The position numbers were made by a program, and so were the translations under genes. A stretch of DNA of 44,561 nt from Candidatus Hebobacteria bacterium (GTDB lineage Bacteria; Armatimonadota; Hebobacteria; Hebobacterales; Hebobacteraceae), in the NCBI GenBank assembly GCA_029821495.1, contig JALGTG010000001.1:1-44561 (forward strand). The letters run 5' to 3'. Shown one piece after another: positions 32,728 through 41,200 of the stretch (positions within the stretch are counted from its first letter, which is position 1; the number at the start of each line of letters is the position of its first letter). Below the pieces are notes generated by a model. That model saw only the letters and a program-made list of their open reading frames with translations, had not been told where the DNA came from and ran no database searches.

Positions 32728-34812
32728 ATGCCGCTAGCCCGCGCATCGAGCACAGGAAGAATCGCAGAGAGCGCACGCTGGGCAGCCCCACATCCCCGCC
32801 CGCGGCCCAGCGGCTTCACCATCGTGGAGCTGCTCGTCGCATTGGTCGTCCTGATGATCGGCATCTGGGCGATGATGCGCATCTTCCCCCGCGGCTTCTC
32901 CGCCGTCGAGGTCAGCCAACAGCGCACCACCGCCGCCCAGCTCGCCGAAGCCGAGCTCGCCCGCTGGCGCCTCCACCCGGAGTCCCTCCCCGACGCCATT
33001 GTCGCCACCGACTATCAGGGCAACCTCATTGACGCCACTCTCATCAACGACTCGATTACCCTCCAGAGCCTCCTCGTGTACGGCGAGGCGGCCGCGCGCA
33101 TAGACGGCACCGAACACTACCAGCGCCTCGTGTTGCCCCGCGGACGCGTCAACGTTGGCACCCTCGACTTCTTCGCGCGCCCCTTCATCTACGCGCCCCT
33201 CGACCTCACCCCCAGTATCTTCGACGGTGCCCTCGAAAGGACGCAACCGGGCGCCTCGACCTCTCATCCTAACTGGCAGCCAAACAGCCTATACCTCCCC
33301 CGCACGGTCAAAGGAGAGAGGATCAACATACGCGCGCTCGCTATCAACGAGCAAGGCATTCCCTTCCATCTGCTCTCCCACGCGCCGCTCGACATCCTCC
33401 GCCAGAACGACCCGACCACCCCTGCTGACGACATCTACGTAGACGTGTACGATGCCGAGCCCTGGGAGTACCATCCAGGCGGCCTTACTGGCCGTCAGTT
33501 CTCCTTCGACCCCACCACCGGCCATCTCTACTTCGCAACGGCCGATGAGCCTCGCCAGTTCAAGGTGGACTACACCGACCCGGTCACCAATCTCCGTGTC
33601 CTTGGCTTCCCGGTCAGCGTCCCCCCGGCCTCCGCTGGCAGGCCGGGCGCCGGCACCCAAGGGCTTCCGGTCCTCCCCGGCTCGCCGGACAATCCGATAG
33701 ACCCAGCCACCTTCCAGGTCCACCAGCGCCTCATCGAGTATAACCCACTCGTCGGATGGACCCGCAGCGCGTACCGCCTCGTCGGCGAAGAAAGCAAGAT
33801 CACCGGCGAAATCCAGTTCGACCCTGACCTTCAGCTAGACCCCCGCGAACACGACATTCGCATCGTGAAGGTTGACTACAGAGTGCGCGACTGGGGCATC
33901 CTCGTCTTCGACATTCAGGTCCCGCCCGACGGCGTCGTGCGACTCCCGGTCAGGCATCTCAAGGGCCCGGCCTTCAGCAACCCCCCGCGCCAGGTCCGCC
34001 CTCAACCTGTGGACGAGAACATCAAGACGTTCCACGACTGGAACGATGTCGAAATAGAGCCGACCGATCCCCGCAGCAAATGGGGCTACGTCGTCGCCGT
34101 GGACCGCCAGACAGCCGACGTCCTCGTGGAGCACGACGGAGTCGCTTGGCCGGCCAATCCCCACGAGCGCAAACGTCGCTTCCTCGTGGACTATTCCGCG
34201 GGCATCCTTCGCTTCAACTACGACCCCAGAGACCCCGACATCGCCCCTTGGTTCAACCCTAACATCGACACCCCGGACCGCAGCGGCCGCACCTACCGCA
34301 TCTTCTGTCGCGCACAGGCCGACTGGGCCGTCCAGCTCATGGTCGCCGCCAGGCAGTACGCGCGCTCTGCTGAACCCCACCCCGATCCAAGGGCGATAGG
34401 CCCCGAGGTGGCCCAGGGAGGCCTCACTTACTCCTCGGACCCCAGCAACCCCCAGCAGCTCTACTTCCCTCTCTCCGAAGCGGGCCAGGCCGTCATGGTC
34501 GACTACTTCGCCGCCGACGGCACCTACGTCAGCGGCGAGATCCACACCATAGACCCCCCCAACGTCACCGATCTCGGCCTCTGGGCCTGCCGTCTCGCCG
34601 AGCCCTTGGCCAAGGCCCCCTACCAGATCATCTCCGTACGCGGCATCAGCATCCGTGCCCGCGCCGTCTGGGTCGGCCCCGGCAGACAGTACACGCTCCA
34701 GGAGCTAACCCGCGCCATCGACCGCGATCCCCCGGATCGTCCTCGCCCGGACTTGAATGAAACCTGGCATCAGGTTATCGTAAGCACCTACCTGACGCGT
34801 ACGCCAATCTAG
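32728..34812 (+). CDS. Giant PilV/GspI-like minor pilin
   Basis: A 694-residue prepilin. The leader is 29 residues long and ends in PRPSG/FTIVELLVALVVLMIGI, with the Glu5 position kept. After the helix, QQRTTAAQLAEAELARWRLH matches the A..LAe..Le.lR pattern of PilV and GspI. Those proteins are about 120-200 residues, so this ectodomain is several times larger. The rest is beta-rich with many Asp, Pro and Tyr residues, such as QFKVDYTDPVTNLRVLGFPV and ILRFNYDPRDPDIAPWFNP, and contains repeated VDY strands that suggest tandem Ig-like or beta-sandwich domains. There is no Cys-rich region. It probably belongs to a tip complex with the following PilW- and PilX-like proteins. Confidence 0.75.
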   Translation: MPLARASSTGRIAESARWAAPHPRPRPSGFTIVELLVALVVLMIGIWAMMRIFPRGFSAVEVSQQRTTAAQLAEAELARWRLHPESLPDAIVATDYQGNLIDATLINDSITLQSLLVYGEAAARIDGTEHYQRLVLPRGRVNVGTLDFFARPFIYAPLDLTPSIFDGALERTQPGASTSHPNWQPNSLYLPRTVKGERINIRALAINEQGIPFHLLSHAPLDILRQNDPTTPADDIYVDVYDAEPWEYHPGGLTGRQFSFDPTTGHLYFATADEPRQFKVDYTDPVTNLRVLGFPVSVPPASAGRPGAGTQGLPVLPGSPDNPIDPATFQVHQRLIEYNPLVGWTRSAYRLVGEESKITGEIQFDPDLQLDPREHDIRIVKVDYRVRDWGILVFDIQVPPDGVVRLPVRHLKGPAFSNPPRQVRPQPVDENIKTFHDWNDVEIEPTDPRSKWGYVVAVDRQTADVLVEHDGVAWPANPHERKRRFLVDYSAGILRFNYDPRDPDIAPWFNPNIDTPDRSGRTYRIFCRAQADWAVQLMVAARQYARSAEPHPDPRAIGPEVAQGGLTYSSDPSNPQQLYFPLSEAGQAVMVDYFAADGTYVSGEIHTIDPPNVTDLGLWACRLAEPLAKAPYQIISVRGISIRARAVWVGPGRQYTLQELTRAIDRDPPDRPRPDLNETWHQVIVSTYLTRTPI

Positions 34813-34837
34813 CGCCAGCCGCGCTCTGAACATCGCT

Positions 34838-35725
34838 ATGCAGACATACACCAGCCACAACACACTCACGAGACCGCACCCGCCCCGCAGCGGCTTCACC
34901 CTCGTCGAGGTGCTCGTCACCACTGTCCTCCTGGTCATCGTGCTCGGCCTTCTCCTCTACTACCCCCTCACCAGCAGCTTCGGCTACTTCCGCAGCGCCA
35001 CCGCCCGCGCCGACGCCCAGTCCACAGCCCGCATCGCCCTCGACGCCATGGCGCGCGAACTCACCGAGGCCATGTACGTACAGCTCGACATGTCCGACGA
35101 CTCCATGGTGGCATTCGTCCCCCCTCTCCGCGTCGACCCGGATGACCCCAACAGCGACATCGTCATGCCGCCTCGCGCCGACTGGAACCGCGCCATCCGC
35201 TATTGGCGCGCCCTCCACGACCCGAGGATGAACCACGACACCGGCGGCCATCTCGGCCCCGGGAATACCTACTACCTGGCCCGCACCGTCGTCGAACGAT
35301 TGTACGACGACCCCGCCGACGACCCCAGCTTCCTCGCTCCCTTCGCAACCGACGACCCCTGGAACCGCTGGAACGACGACTGGGCGGACGACCAGGTGGC
35401 CGCGGCCGTCGATGGCAAGGACAACTGGTCCCCCATCAGCCGCTTGGTCCATACCGACGTGGACTGGCGCGCGAACAGCGGCCAGGTGGCCCTCCGAAAC
35501 GCCACCCTCCAGCCCGGATTCCCCTACCTCTGGGTCCAGTACAAGCTCGACCGGGGCGAAATCGGCGAGTGGGAGGCCAACAGACTCTACCGCGACAACG
35601 CCGTCGCCCTCACCCCAAACGTGCTCGAGTACGACATCTCTCGCCTCGCATTCACCCCCATAGCAGTCTCCGGCGAGTTGCTCCGCCCGGCCCGCATCGC
35701 AGGCCAGCAGGACGCCTCCGTCTAG
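34838..35725 (+). CDS. PilW/GspJ-like minor pilin, 5' part of a frameshifted gene
   Basis: 295 residues up to a TAG at 35723. The prepilin signal is PRSG/FTLVEVLVTTVLLVIVLG after an 18-residue leader. Then comes ADAQSTARIALDAMARELTE, the PilW/GspJ pattern in which a helix ends in xxLxREL. The ectodomain is Asp- and Trp-rich (DPWNRWNDDWADDQVAAAVD). The frame closes at GQQDASV. The next frame, open from 35664, continues with a plausible protein (SLGVYFPDWARDPFLLISRY) and runs to 36698. Joining the two would give a protein of about 619 residues, in line with the large neighbours. A one-base insertion in the genome or in the assembly is the simplest cause. Confidence 0.78.
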   Translation: MQTYTSHNTLTRPHPPRSGFTLVEVLVTTVLLVIVLGLLLYYPLTSSFGYFRSATARADAQSTARIALDAMARELTEAMYVQLDMSDDSMVAFVPPLRVDPDDPNSDIVMPPRADWNRAIRYWRALHDPRMNHDTGGHLGPGNTYYLARTVVERLYDDPADDPSFLAPFATDDPWNRWNDDWADDQVAAAVDGKDNWSPISRLVHTDVDWRANSGQVALRNATLQPGFPYLWVQYKLDRGEIGEWEANRLYRDNAVALTPNVLEYDISRLAFTPIAVSGELLRPARIAGQQDASV

Positions 35726-35831
35726 CCTCGGCGTCTACTTCCCCGACTGGGCCCGGGACCCGTTCCTCCTCATCTCCAGGTACGACCCCGATGCCCCCCT
35801 AGAGGACCGCTACCAGAAGCATGCCATCGGC

Positions 35832-36698
35832 ATGTTCGACCCCGACTCTCGCACCATGAAGGTCTTCAACCTCGACGACCTTCGCCCCGGCCCTCAGTTC
35901 GACCCCAACGCCGTCGCCTGGATCTACGACACAGACTGGTACTACACTGATCACCGGCGCGGCCTTGCCCGCGATACCCAATGGATCGGCTTCGGCGTGG
36001 ACTGGGTCAAAGGCGCCCTGCGATTCGACTTCCCGCCCCCGCCGGACGGCTCCTACCCCGAACAGCTCTTCCAACTGCGGGCCCAATGGCTCGTCTCGGC
36101 CAACACTCTCGACGACGGGCCAAAGCGGGACGCCCCGCTGCCTCTGTGGCGCCTGAGATCGGCCCCCGGCCCGGTCCTCACGGCCTTCCTCATCCCCGAC
36201 ACGGTCGAAGTCTGGACCGACACCGACACTGAACCCGGCCCAGGCGTCACAATGAGCGGCGCCCCCCAGATCCTTCTCACGCGGGTGGGCTGCACCCCGC
36301 GCGAAAGCAGCTATCAGTTCCAGCTCGGCACTGACCCCGAACTAGGACCGGCCGATCCCACCGAGGCCACGTATGCTCCCAACTACGGCTGGTTGCGATT
36401 GCCGCGCACCCTCGGAGACGGCGCCTCCGCGCAGAACCACACCTTCTGGGTCAGCTTCCGCTGGCACGACAACGGCGTCTGGTACAAAGAACCGGGCGCC
36501 GCGGCCGGGACCGGGCAGTACCACTGGGACCTGGTCTCAGCCTTCTACCGCACCGCCGCCGTCATTGACATAGGCCTCACGGTGACCCGCGCCGACCCGG
36601 GCGCTCCCTCCACCGACCGCATCGCTCAGTCCGCCAACATGACAAGACGCGTAAAACTGCACAACGTGCTCCGCAGGATTCGCCATGCCGAGGACTAG
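35832..36698 (+). CDS. PilW-like minor pilin, 3' part of the same frameshifted gene
   Basis: 288 residues from the first ATG. The same frame is open back to 35664, and the amino acids before the ATG (LISRYDPDAPLEDRYQKHAI) look like ordinary coding sequence, so this is not an independent start. There is no signal peptide, prepilin site or membrane helix, and no ribosome binding site before the ATG. The composition (Asp, Trp, Tyr, Pro-rich; WYYTDHRRGLARDTQWIGFG) is the same as in the 5' part. The end overlaps the next gene by 14 bases, as in a translationally coupled operon. It would be non-functional alone, because nothing exports it. Confidence 0.7.
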   Translation: MFDPDSRTMKVFNLDDLRPGPQFDPNAVAWIYDTDWYYTDHRRGLARDTQWIGFGVDWVKGALRFDFPPPPDGSYPEQLFQLRAQWLVSANTLDDGPKRDAPLPLWRLRSAPGPVLTAFLIPDTVEVWTDTDTEPGPGVTMSGAPQILLTRVGCTPRESSYQFQLGTDPELGPADPTEATYAPNYGWLRLPRTLGDGASAQNHTFWVSFRWHDNGVWYKEPGAAAGTGQYHWDLVSAFYRTAAVIDIGLTVTRADPGAPSTDRIAQSANMTRRVKLHNVLRRIRHAED

Positions 36699-39600
36699 TC
36701 ACTTCGCACGACGCTACCTCCTCCACACCCACCTCGCACGGCGCGGCCAGGCACTCCTCGTCGCCGTGCTCGTGCTCTTCGCAGTCGCCACTCTCGCCGC
36801 CCTCTTCACCGCCATCATCGGAGCCCAGCTCTCCCAGGTCGCTCGCCACGGCGATGTCACCAAGCTCCGCAACCTCACCGAAGCCGGCCTCTGGCTTGCC
36901 AACGAGCAGCTCACCTACTCCGTCAAGGGCGCCGATTGGCGGCCGCCCGACGACCCCTACCTCTTCGGCGACGGCCGTATCGAGCTGTCCGTCACTTACT
37001 GGCCTCCGCCCCCGTCCCTCGCCCAGGGCGCTTTCTCCCCCAGCCCCCAGAGCGGACGCTTCATCCTCATCACCTCAACCGCCACCTTCCCCGACTACCC
37101 CTTCCTCCGCTACACCATGGCTGCCCTCAAACCCCTTCTCCTCACCGACTACGCCCGCTTCATCACCGACCGCCGCGAGACCGGCAGGCCCGCCCGCCTC
37201 GGCGTCTCGGGAGTGGAGTTGGGCGGCACGCCCCGCCCCGACTACCTCTTCCGTGTTCAAGGGCCCATCCGCTCCAACACCGATCTCGTCGCCTACGGCC
37301 GCTCCAGCGTTACCCTGCAAACCGCCGATGACCCGGCCGAGACCGGTTCGACATGGGCCCAGTTGGGCATCCCGCGCGACGACCGCATTGAGGTCGCCGG
37401 ATTCCTGCGGCCCGACCCCTCCCACCCGGTCGAGAACCGCGGCGCCGACGCCCTCGCCCTCACGGTCAGCGGCGAGCCCCGCGCCTCCGACCTCTTCCTC
37501 CCCCTGGACGAGGCGCAGGCCGACGACTACGCCGCCGCTTTCCCGGACTGGTCGCTTGACCCCTCCATCCTACATACCTCCAGCCGCATACTTGCTGACC
37601 TCCCCGGATACACCTCGGTGGGCGGATGGTTCCCCGGCCCCGCCAATTCCGTCCCCCGCGTCCAGCCGCCGGACCTCCTCGCCGAACATCCGGACACCTT
37701 CCGCAAGCGCTACTTGCTCCTCACCCGCGATTCCGGCGTCTTCGAGCCCGACGCCGCCACCGGCGACCTCCACAACACCGGCGAGTACGGCTGGGGCTTC
37801 ATGAACCTCGGCGGCATCTACATAGACAACATCTACGACATCCAGTACGACCACGACCTCGAGATGCTTCGCCTCAACTGGCTGCGCTCTGTTGGTGCCC
37901 ATGACCCCCTCGGAGACGAGCGCCCTGACGCCGACGCCCCACTCTCCGGCCCCGCCGACTGGTGGGACAAGACCGGCCGCTACTACTCTCCCCCAGCCGT
38001 CGAGATCGTCCTCCACGGCGAGCAAGACTGCCCCTATATCGAGATCATCCGTCACGACCCCCGCTCGGCGAATGGCGAGCAATACTACTGGTGCGACCTC
38101 TCGGGCGCGCCGATAACCCCCACCTCTCACCCCGCCGATTACGTGCCGACCCCCTATGAGTCAAACTGCGGGCCCGGAGCCGCGCCCGGCACATTTCGCG
38201 TCAAGAACAACACCGCCATCTTCCCCTTCCCACCCAACGGCGTCATCTACGCCGAGGGCAATGTCCGCATCCGCGGCATCATGCCGCCCATCAGGGACGA
38301 GCTGGGCAATTCCGGCACGAGTGTCCCCCTCGCCACAGCCGAGAAAATGCCCTATTTCGCACCATCTAGAACCGACGAAGGCCGCGCCCGCCGCTTCGAC
38401 CTCCAGGTCGTATCCGCCGGCACCATCTACGTCGAGGGCGATCTCCTGACCCCGGCTTCCGCCGGCCTCATAGCCGACACCGTTGAGGTAGACCGCCACT
38501 ACGGCTCCCGCCTCGCACTCCTCGCCCGCGACTACGTCTGCGTCAACACCACCGCCCTCAACCCTAGGCCGATCCAACTCCTCGACCCCTTCCTTGACCC
38601 CGCCACCGATGAGTACTACTTCTACAACGACCGCTACCCGGACTACCCGCCCGGCGGCTATCCACGTCACCTCGTGTTCCAGGGAACCCGAGACCCCGTC
38701 TTCAACAGCGCGGACTATGCGAAAGCGTGGAACCCTCCCACTGACCCCCCATTCGAAACCGATCCCCTTAACATCCAGTTCCTCTACCAGAACGTCAGGC
38801 TGCAGTATCCATACCTGAGCGACCAAATCCCCGACCTTCGCCTGATGCTGGGCCACTCGGGATTCTACGCGCTTGGCGACCCCGAAGGCGGATTCGATGG
38901 CGCGCCGCTAGGCGACCCCCTGGTGGATGACGAAGGCACCGATGAGCCTGCGGTGGATGTGGACATCTACTTCGACAATATCGTGGCCGGCACCACACGG
39001 CTTTGGGATGTCGCTGACACAGACCGCTATACATTCGTGCGCCCTGTGGCTACCCCAGGAGCCGCCGACCAATCCGATCACTGGTACCTCGAAGACGACC
39101 GCCTCGAACACCTGCCCAATGGCTTCCAACAGATGCAGGTGCACCCCAGCGACCTGCCCACCCCATACCTCACCGGCAATAATGACGTCATCACCTTCAC
39201 CTCCCGTGTCCACCCCGTCCGGGACTACGACGGCGACGGCAATATCGACGGCTGGCATATCTTCCCTCGCGACCTCGCCTACATCCTCGGCCCCGTCGCC
39301 GTCGCGCCCCCGTGCCGTCTCCAAGGCAGACCGACCCCCGCGGCCCCGCTCCCGGTTAGCATCGAAGCCATGATCTACGCCCAGAACGGCTCCTGGTTCA
39401 TCATCCCGGGCCCCTGGTTCAACGAAGACCCCGAAGAGAATACCTACACCGGGGACTCCCCCGGCTATCGCGAGCCCCTCAACATCCAGATCTCCGTCTA
39501 CGGAGCCGTCACCGAGAACATGCCCGCCGACATCGGCGCCGCCGCCGAGTGGACCAGCAAGTGGAGCGGCCCCCAAACCCGAGGATTCGGCGGGTACCTC

Positions 39601-39741
39601 AGGTACGCCTACGATCCCCTCCTCCGCTGGTCCCGCTGGGACCCCGACAGCAAAACATGGGCCCCGCGGTTCCCCAACCTCCCTGTCACTTCCGACATGC
39701 TCATCTGGGGCGAAAGAGTCTCCGGCAGGGCAGGATCGTGA
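36685..39741 (+). CDS. Giant PilX/GspK-like minor pilin
   Basis: 1018 residues. The N-terminus is RRGQALLVAVLVLFAVATLA after about 19 residues. It has the shape of PilX, a basic leader and a hydrophobic helix without the GFTLIE consensus, and is followed by TKLRNLTEAGLWLANEQLTY, the PilX/GspK-type A..gl..a...l helix. PilX is normally about 170-200 residues and GspK about 320, so the ectodomain is 3-5 times larger. It is rich in Asp, Pro, Tyr and Gly, and includes RDYDGDGNIDGWHI, a DxDGDGxxD calcium-binding-type loop. Calcium binding is known to control PilY1-type tip proteins, so a tip role is plausible but unproven. It is the last gene before the pilM promoter. Confidence 0.72.
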   Translation: MPRTSHFARRYLLHTHLARRGQALLVAVLVLFAVATLAALFTAIIGAQLSQVARHGDVTKLRNLTEAGLWLANEQLTYSVKGADWRPPDDPYLFGDGRIELSVTYWPPPPSLAQGAFSPSPQSGRFILITSTATFPDYPFLRYTMAALKPLLLTDYARFITDRRETGRPARLGVSGVELGGTPRPDYLFRVQGPIRSNTDLVAYGRSSVTLQTADDPAETGSTWAQLGIPRDDRIEVAGFLRPDPSHPVENRGADALALTVSGEPRASDLFLPLDEAQADDYAAAFPDWSLDPSILHTSSRILADLPGYTSVGGWFPGPANSVPRVQPPDLLAEHPDTFRKRYLLLTRDSGVFEPDAATGDLHNTGEYGWGFMNLGGIYIDNIYDIQYDHDLEMLRLNWLRSVGAHDPLGDERPDADAPLSGPADWWDKTGRYYSPPAVEIVLHGEQDCPYIEIIRHDPRSANGEQYYWCDLSGAPITPTSHPADYVPTPYESNCGPGAAPGTFRVKNNTAIFPFPPNGVIYAEGNVRIRGIMPPIRDELGNSGTSVPLATAEKMPYFAPSRTDEGRARRFDLQVVSAGTIYVEGDLLTPASAGLIADTVEVDRHYGSRLALLARDYVCVNTTALNPRPIQLLDPFLDPATDEYYFYNDRYPDYPPGGYPRHLVFQGTRDPVFNSADYAKAWNPPTDPPFETDPLNIQFLYQNVRLQYPYLSDQIPDLRLMLGHSGFYALGDPEGGFDGAPLGDPLVDDEGTDEPAVDVDIYFDNIVAGTTRLWDVADTDRYTFVRPVATPGAADQSDHWYLEDDRLEHLPNGFQQMQVHPSDLPTPYLTGNNDVITFTSRVHPVRDYDGDGNIDGWHIFPRDLAYILGPVAVAPPCRLQGRPTPAAPLPVSIEAMIYAQNGSWFIIPGPWFNEDPEENTYTGDSPGYREPLNIQISVYGAVTENMPADIGAAAEWTSKWSGPQTRGFGGYLRYAYDPLLRWSRWDPDSKTWAPRFPNLPVTSDMLIWGERVSGRAGS

Positions 39742-39781
39742 GAGCCGACGCCGTACCCTCTTAGACGTCTTCTGGCCTTCC

Positions 39782-39810
39782 TTGCGGAACAAAAACGCCA
39801 GTGCTATAAT
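39782..39810 (+). promoter_or_regulatory. Promoter of the pilMNOP genes
   Basis: TTGCGG (39782-39787), a 17-base spacer and a perfect TATAAT (39805-39810). The predicted start near 39817 leaves a leader of about 80 bases. This splits the pilus locus into an upstream motor and pilin unit and a downstream alignment-complex unit. Confidence 0.75.
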
Positions 39811-39842
39811 CTAACACTTCGGGAGGCGGGCGAACCCCAGCC

Positions 39843-39862
39843 GGCCGCCGCGCGTGGCGGCC
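39843..39862 (+). other. Hairpin in the pilM leader
   Basis: GGCCGCC (39843-39849) and GGCGGCC (39856-39862) form a perfect 7-base stem with a 6-base GCGCGT loop, about 37 bases before the pilM ATG. No T-run follows, so it is not a terminator. It may stabilise the leader or serve as a protein-binding site. Confidence 0.4.
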
Positions 39863-39899
39863 CATGTTCGGCCCGCTCACAACTTGAGGGCGAGCAGCT

Positions 39900-41180
39900 A
39901 TGGCGGACAAGCAGGTTCTTGGCCTGGACATCGGCACCAGCCGCATCAAGTTCGCAGAAGCCCGCATGACCCGCGGCGGACCCGTCATCACCGCCGCCGG
40001 CATCGGCATGACCCCGCGCGACGCCATCGCCAACGGAGTCATCGTTGACCCCGCTGCCCTCGGCATGGCCGTAAGGGACCTCCTCTCCTCACACGGAGCC
40101 AAGACCAAGAACGTCGTCAGCTCCGTCGCCAGCCAGTCCTCCCTTGTCGTCCGGCCCATCGAGCTCCCCCGCATGACCCGCGAAGAGCTCGCCGACACCA
40201 TGAAGTGGGAAGTCGACCGGCACATCCCCTTCGCCGCCAGCGAAGTCGTCATGAGCTACGAGCCCCTCATCCCCCCGGAGGAACTCCCCGAGGACGCCGC
40301 CAACATGGAAGTCCTCCTCGCCGTCGCCCAGGAAGACATGATCGACGCCCACGTGCAGACCCTCTTCGCCGCCGGCCTCGACCCCGTCGCCCTCGACGTC
40401 GAGCCCCTCTCCGCATGCCGTTCCCTCATAGACATAGATCGCGATCGCGGCGCCTACGACCACATCTACGGCCTTCTCAGCATCGGTGCCACCACTACCG
40501 ACCTCAGCATCATCCGCAATGGACTCCTCTCCTTCACCCGCGCCATCCCCGTCGCCGGAGACAACGTCACCAACTCCATCGCCGAGGCACTCGGATACGA
40601 GTTCCCCGAGGCCGAACGAGCCAAGGTCGAGCACGGCGCCGTCTTCGTCGAAGGCGCCCCCGCCCTCGAAGCTCCCCGTGAGCCCGAAGCCGCGCCCCCG
40701 GCCCCCATCCCCGAACCTGAAGTCCAGGCCATCTCGCCCCCGGAAGAGGCCCAACCCGAGGAGAGAGTCTTCGACCTCGGCGCCGACGCCGGACCGTCCG
40801 CCCCTCCTCCGCCGGACCAGCAAGCGCCACCGCCCTTGCCCTCCGTCCACAAGCCCACCGCCGGCTCCACCGAGCGGCAGATCTACGACGCCATGCTCCC
40901 CACTTTGGCCGAACTCTCCACAGAGGTCCGCCGCTCCATCGAGTACTACGTCAACCGCTATCCCGATTCTCGCGTCGACAAGATACTGCTCTTCGGCGGC
41001 ACTGCCAGGCTGCCACGCCTCGCCGAGTTCCTCGGCAACGAGGTGGGCCTCGCCACAGAAGTCGGCAGCCCCTTCCAGCGCCTCGCAATCGATCAGATGG
41101 GTGTTACCGCCGATCTCGTCGAAGCCGACGCTTGCTTCATGCCCATTGTCGTCGGCCTGGCGATACGAGATATGCTCTGA
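39900..41180 (+). CDS. pilM: Type IV pilus assembly protein PilM with a proline-rich insertion
   Basis: A 426-residue actin-like cytoplasmic ATPase that binds the N-terminus of PilN. It has the phosphate-1 loop LGLDIGTSRIKFAEA (7-21), PRMTREELADTMKWEVDRHI, the phosphate-2 loop LLSIGATTTDLSII (192-205) and the adenosine motif ILLFGGTARLPRL (362-374). Family members are about 350 residues. The excess is a Pro/Glu/Ala-rich insertion at about 252-318 (APPAPIPEPEVQAISPPEEA, then SAPPPPDQQAPPPLP) inside the nucleotide-binding half, which would project as a flexible loop. It begins the PilMNOPQ unit and is 20 bases upstream of pilN. Confidence 0.93.
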   Translation: MADKQVLGLDIGTSRIKFAEARMTRGGPVITAAGIGMTPRDAIANGVIVDPAALGMAVRDLLSSHGAKTKNVVSSVASQSSLVVRPIELPRMTREELADTMKWEVDRHIPFAASEVVMSYEPLIPPEELPEDAANMEVLLAVAQEDMIDAHVQTLFAAGLDPVALDVEPLSACRSLIDIDRDRGAYDHIYGLLSIGATTTDLSIIRNGLLSFTRAIPVAGDNVTNSIAEALGYEFPEAERAKVEHGAVFVEGAPALEAPREPEAAPPAPIPEPEVQAISPPEEAQPEERVFDLGADAGPSAPPPPDQQAPPPLPSVHKPTAGSTERQIYDAMLPTLAELSTEVRRSIEYYVNRYPDSRVDKILLFGGTARLPRLAEFLGNEVGLATEVGSPFQRLAIDQMGVTADLVEADACFMPIVVGLAIRDML

Positions 41181-41200
41181 ATCACGGCCGGAGACGACCT

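Noticed and set aside
35700-35730. Programmed +1 frameshift in the PilW-like gene
   Set aside because: There is no CTT-TGA-type site, and the SD-like AGGA is too far from the stop. A mutation or assembly error is simpler.
35203-35802. Open frame bridging the PilW frameshift
   Set aside because: It is in the third frame, neither of the two coherent ones, and is Arg/Pro-rich. It is a by-product of codon bias.
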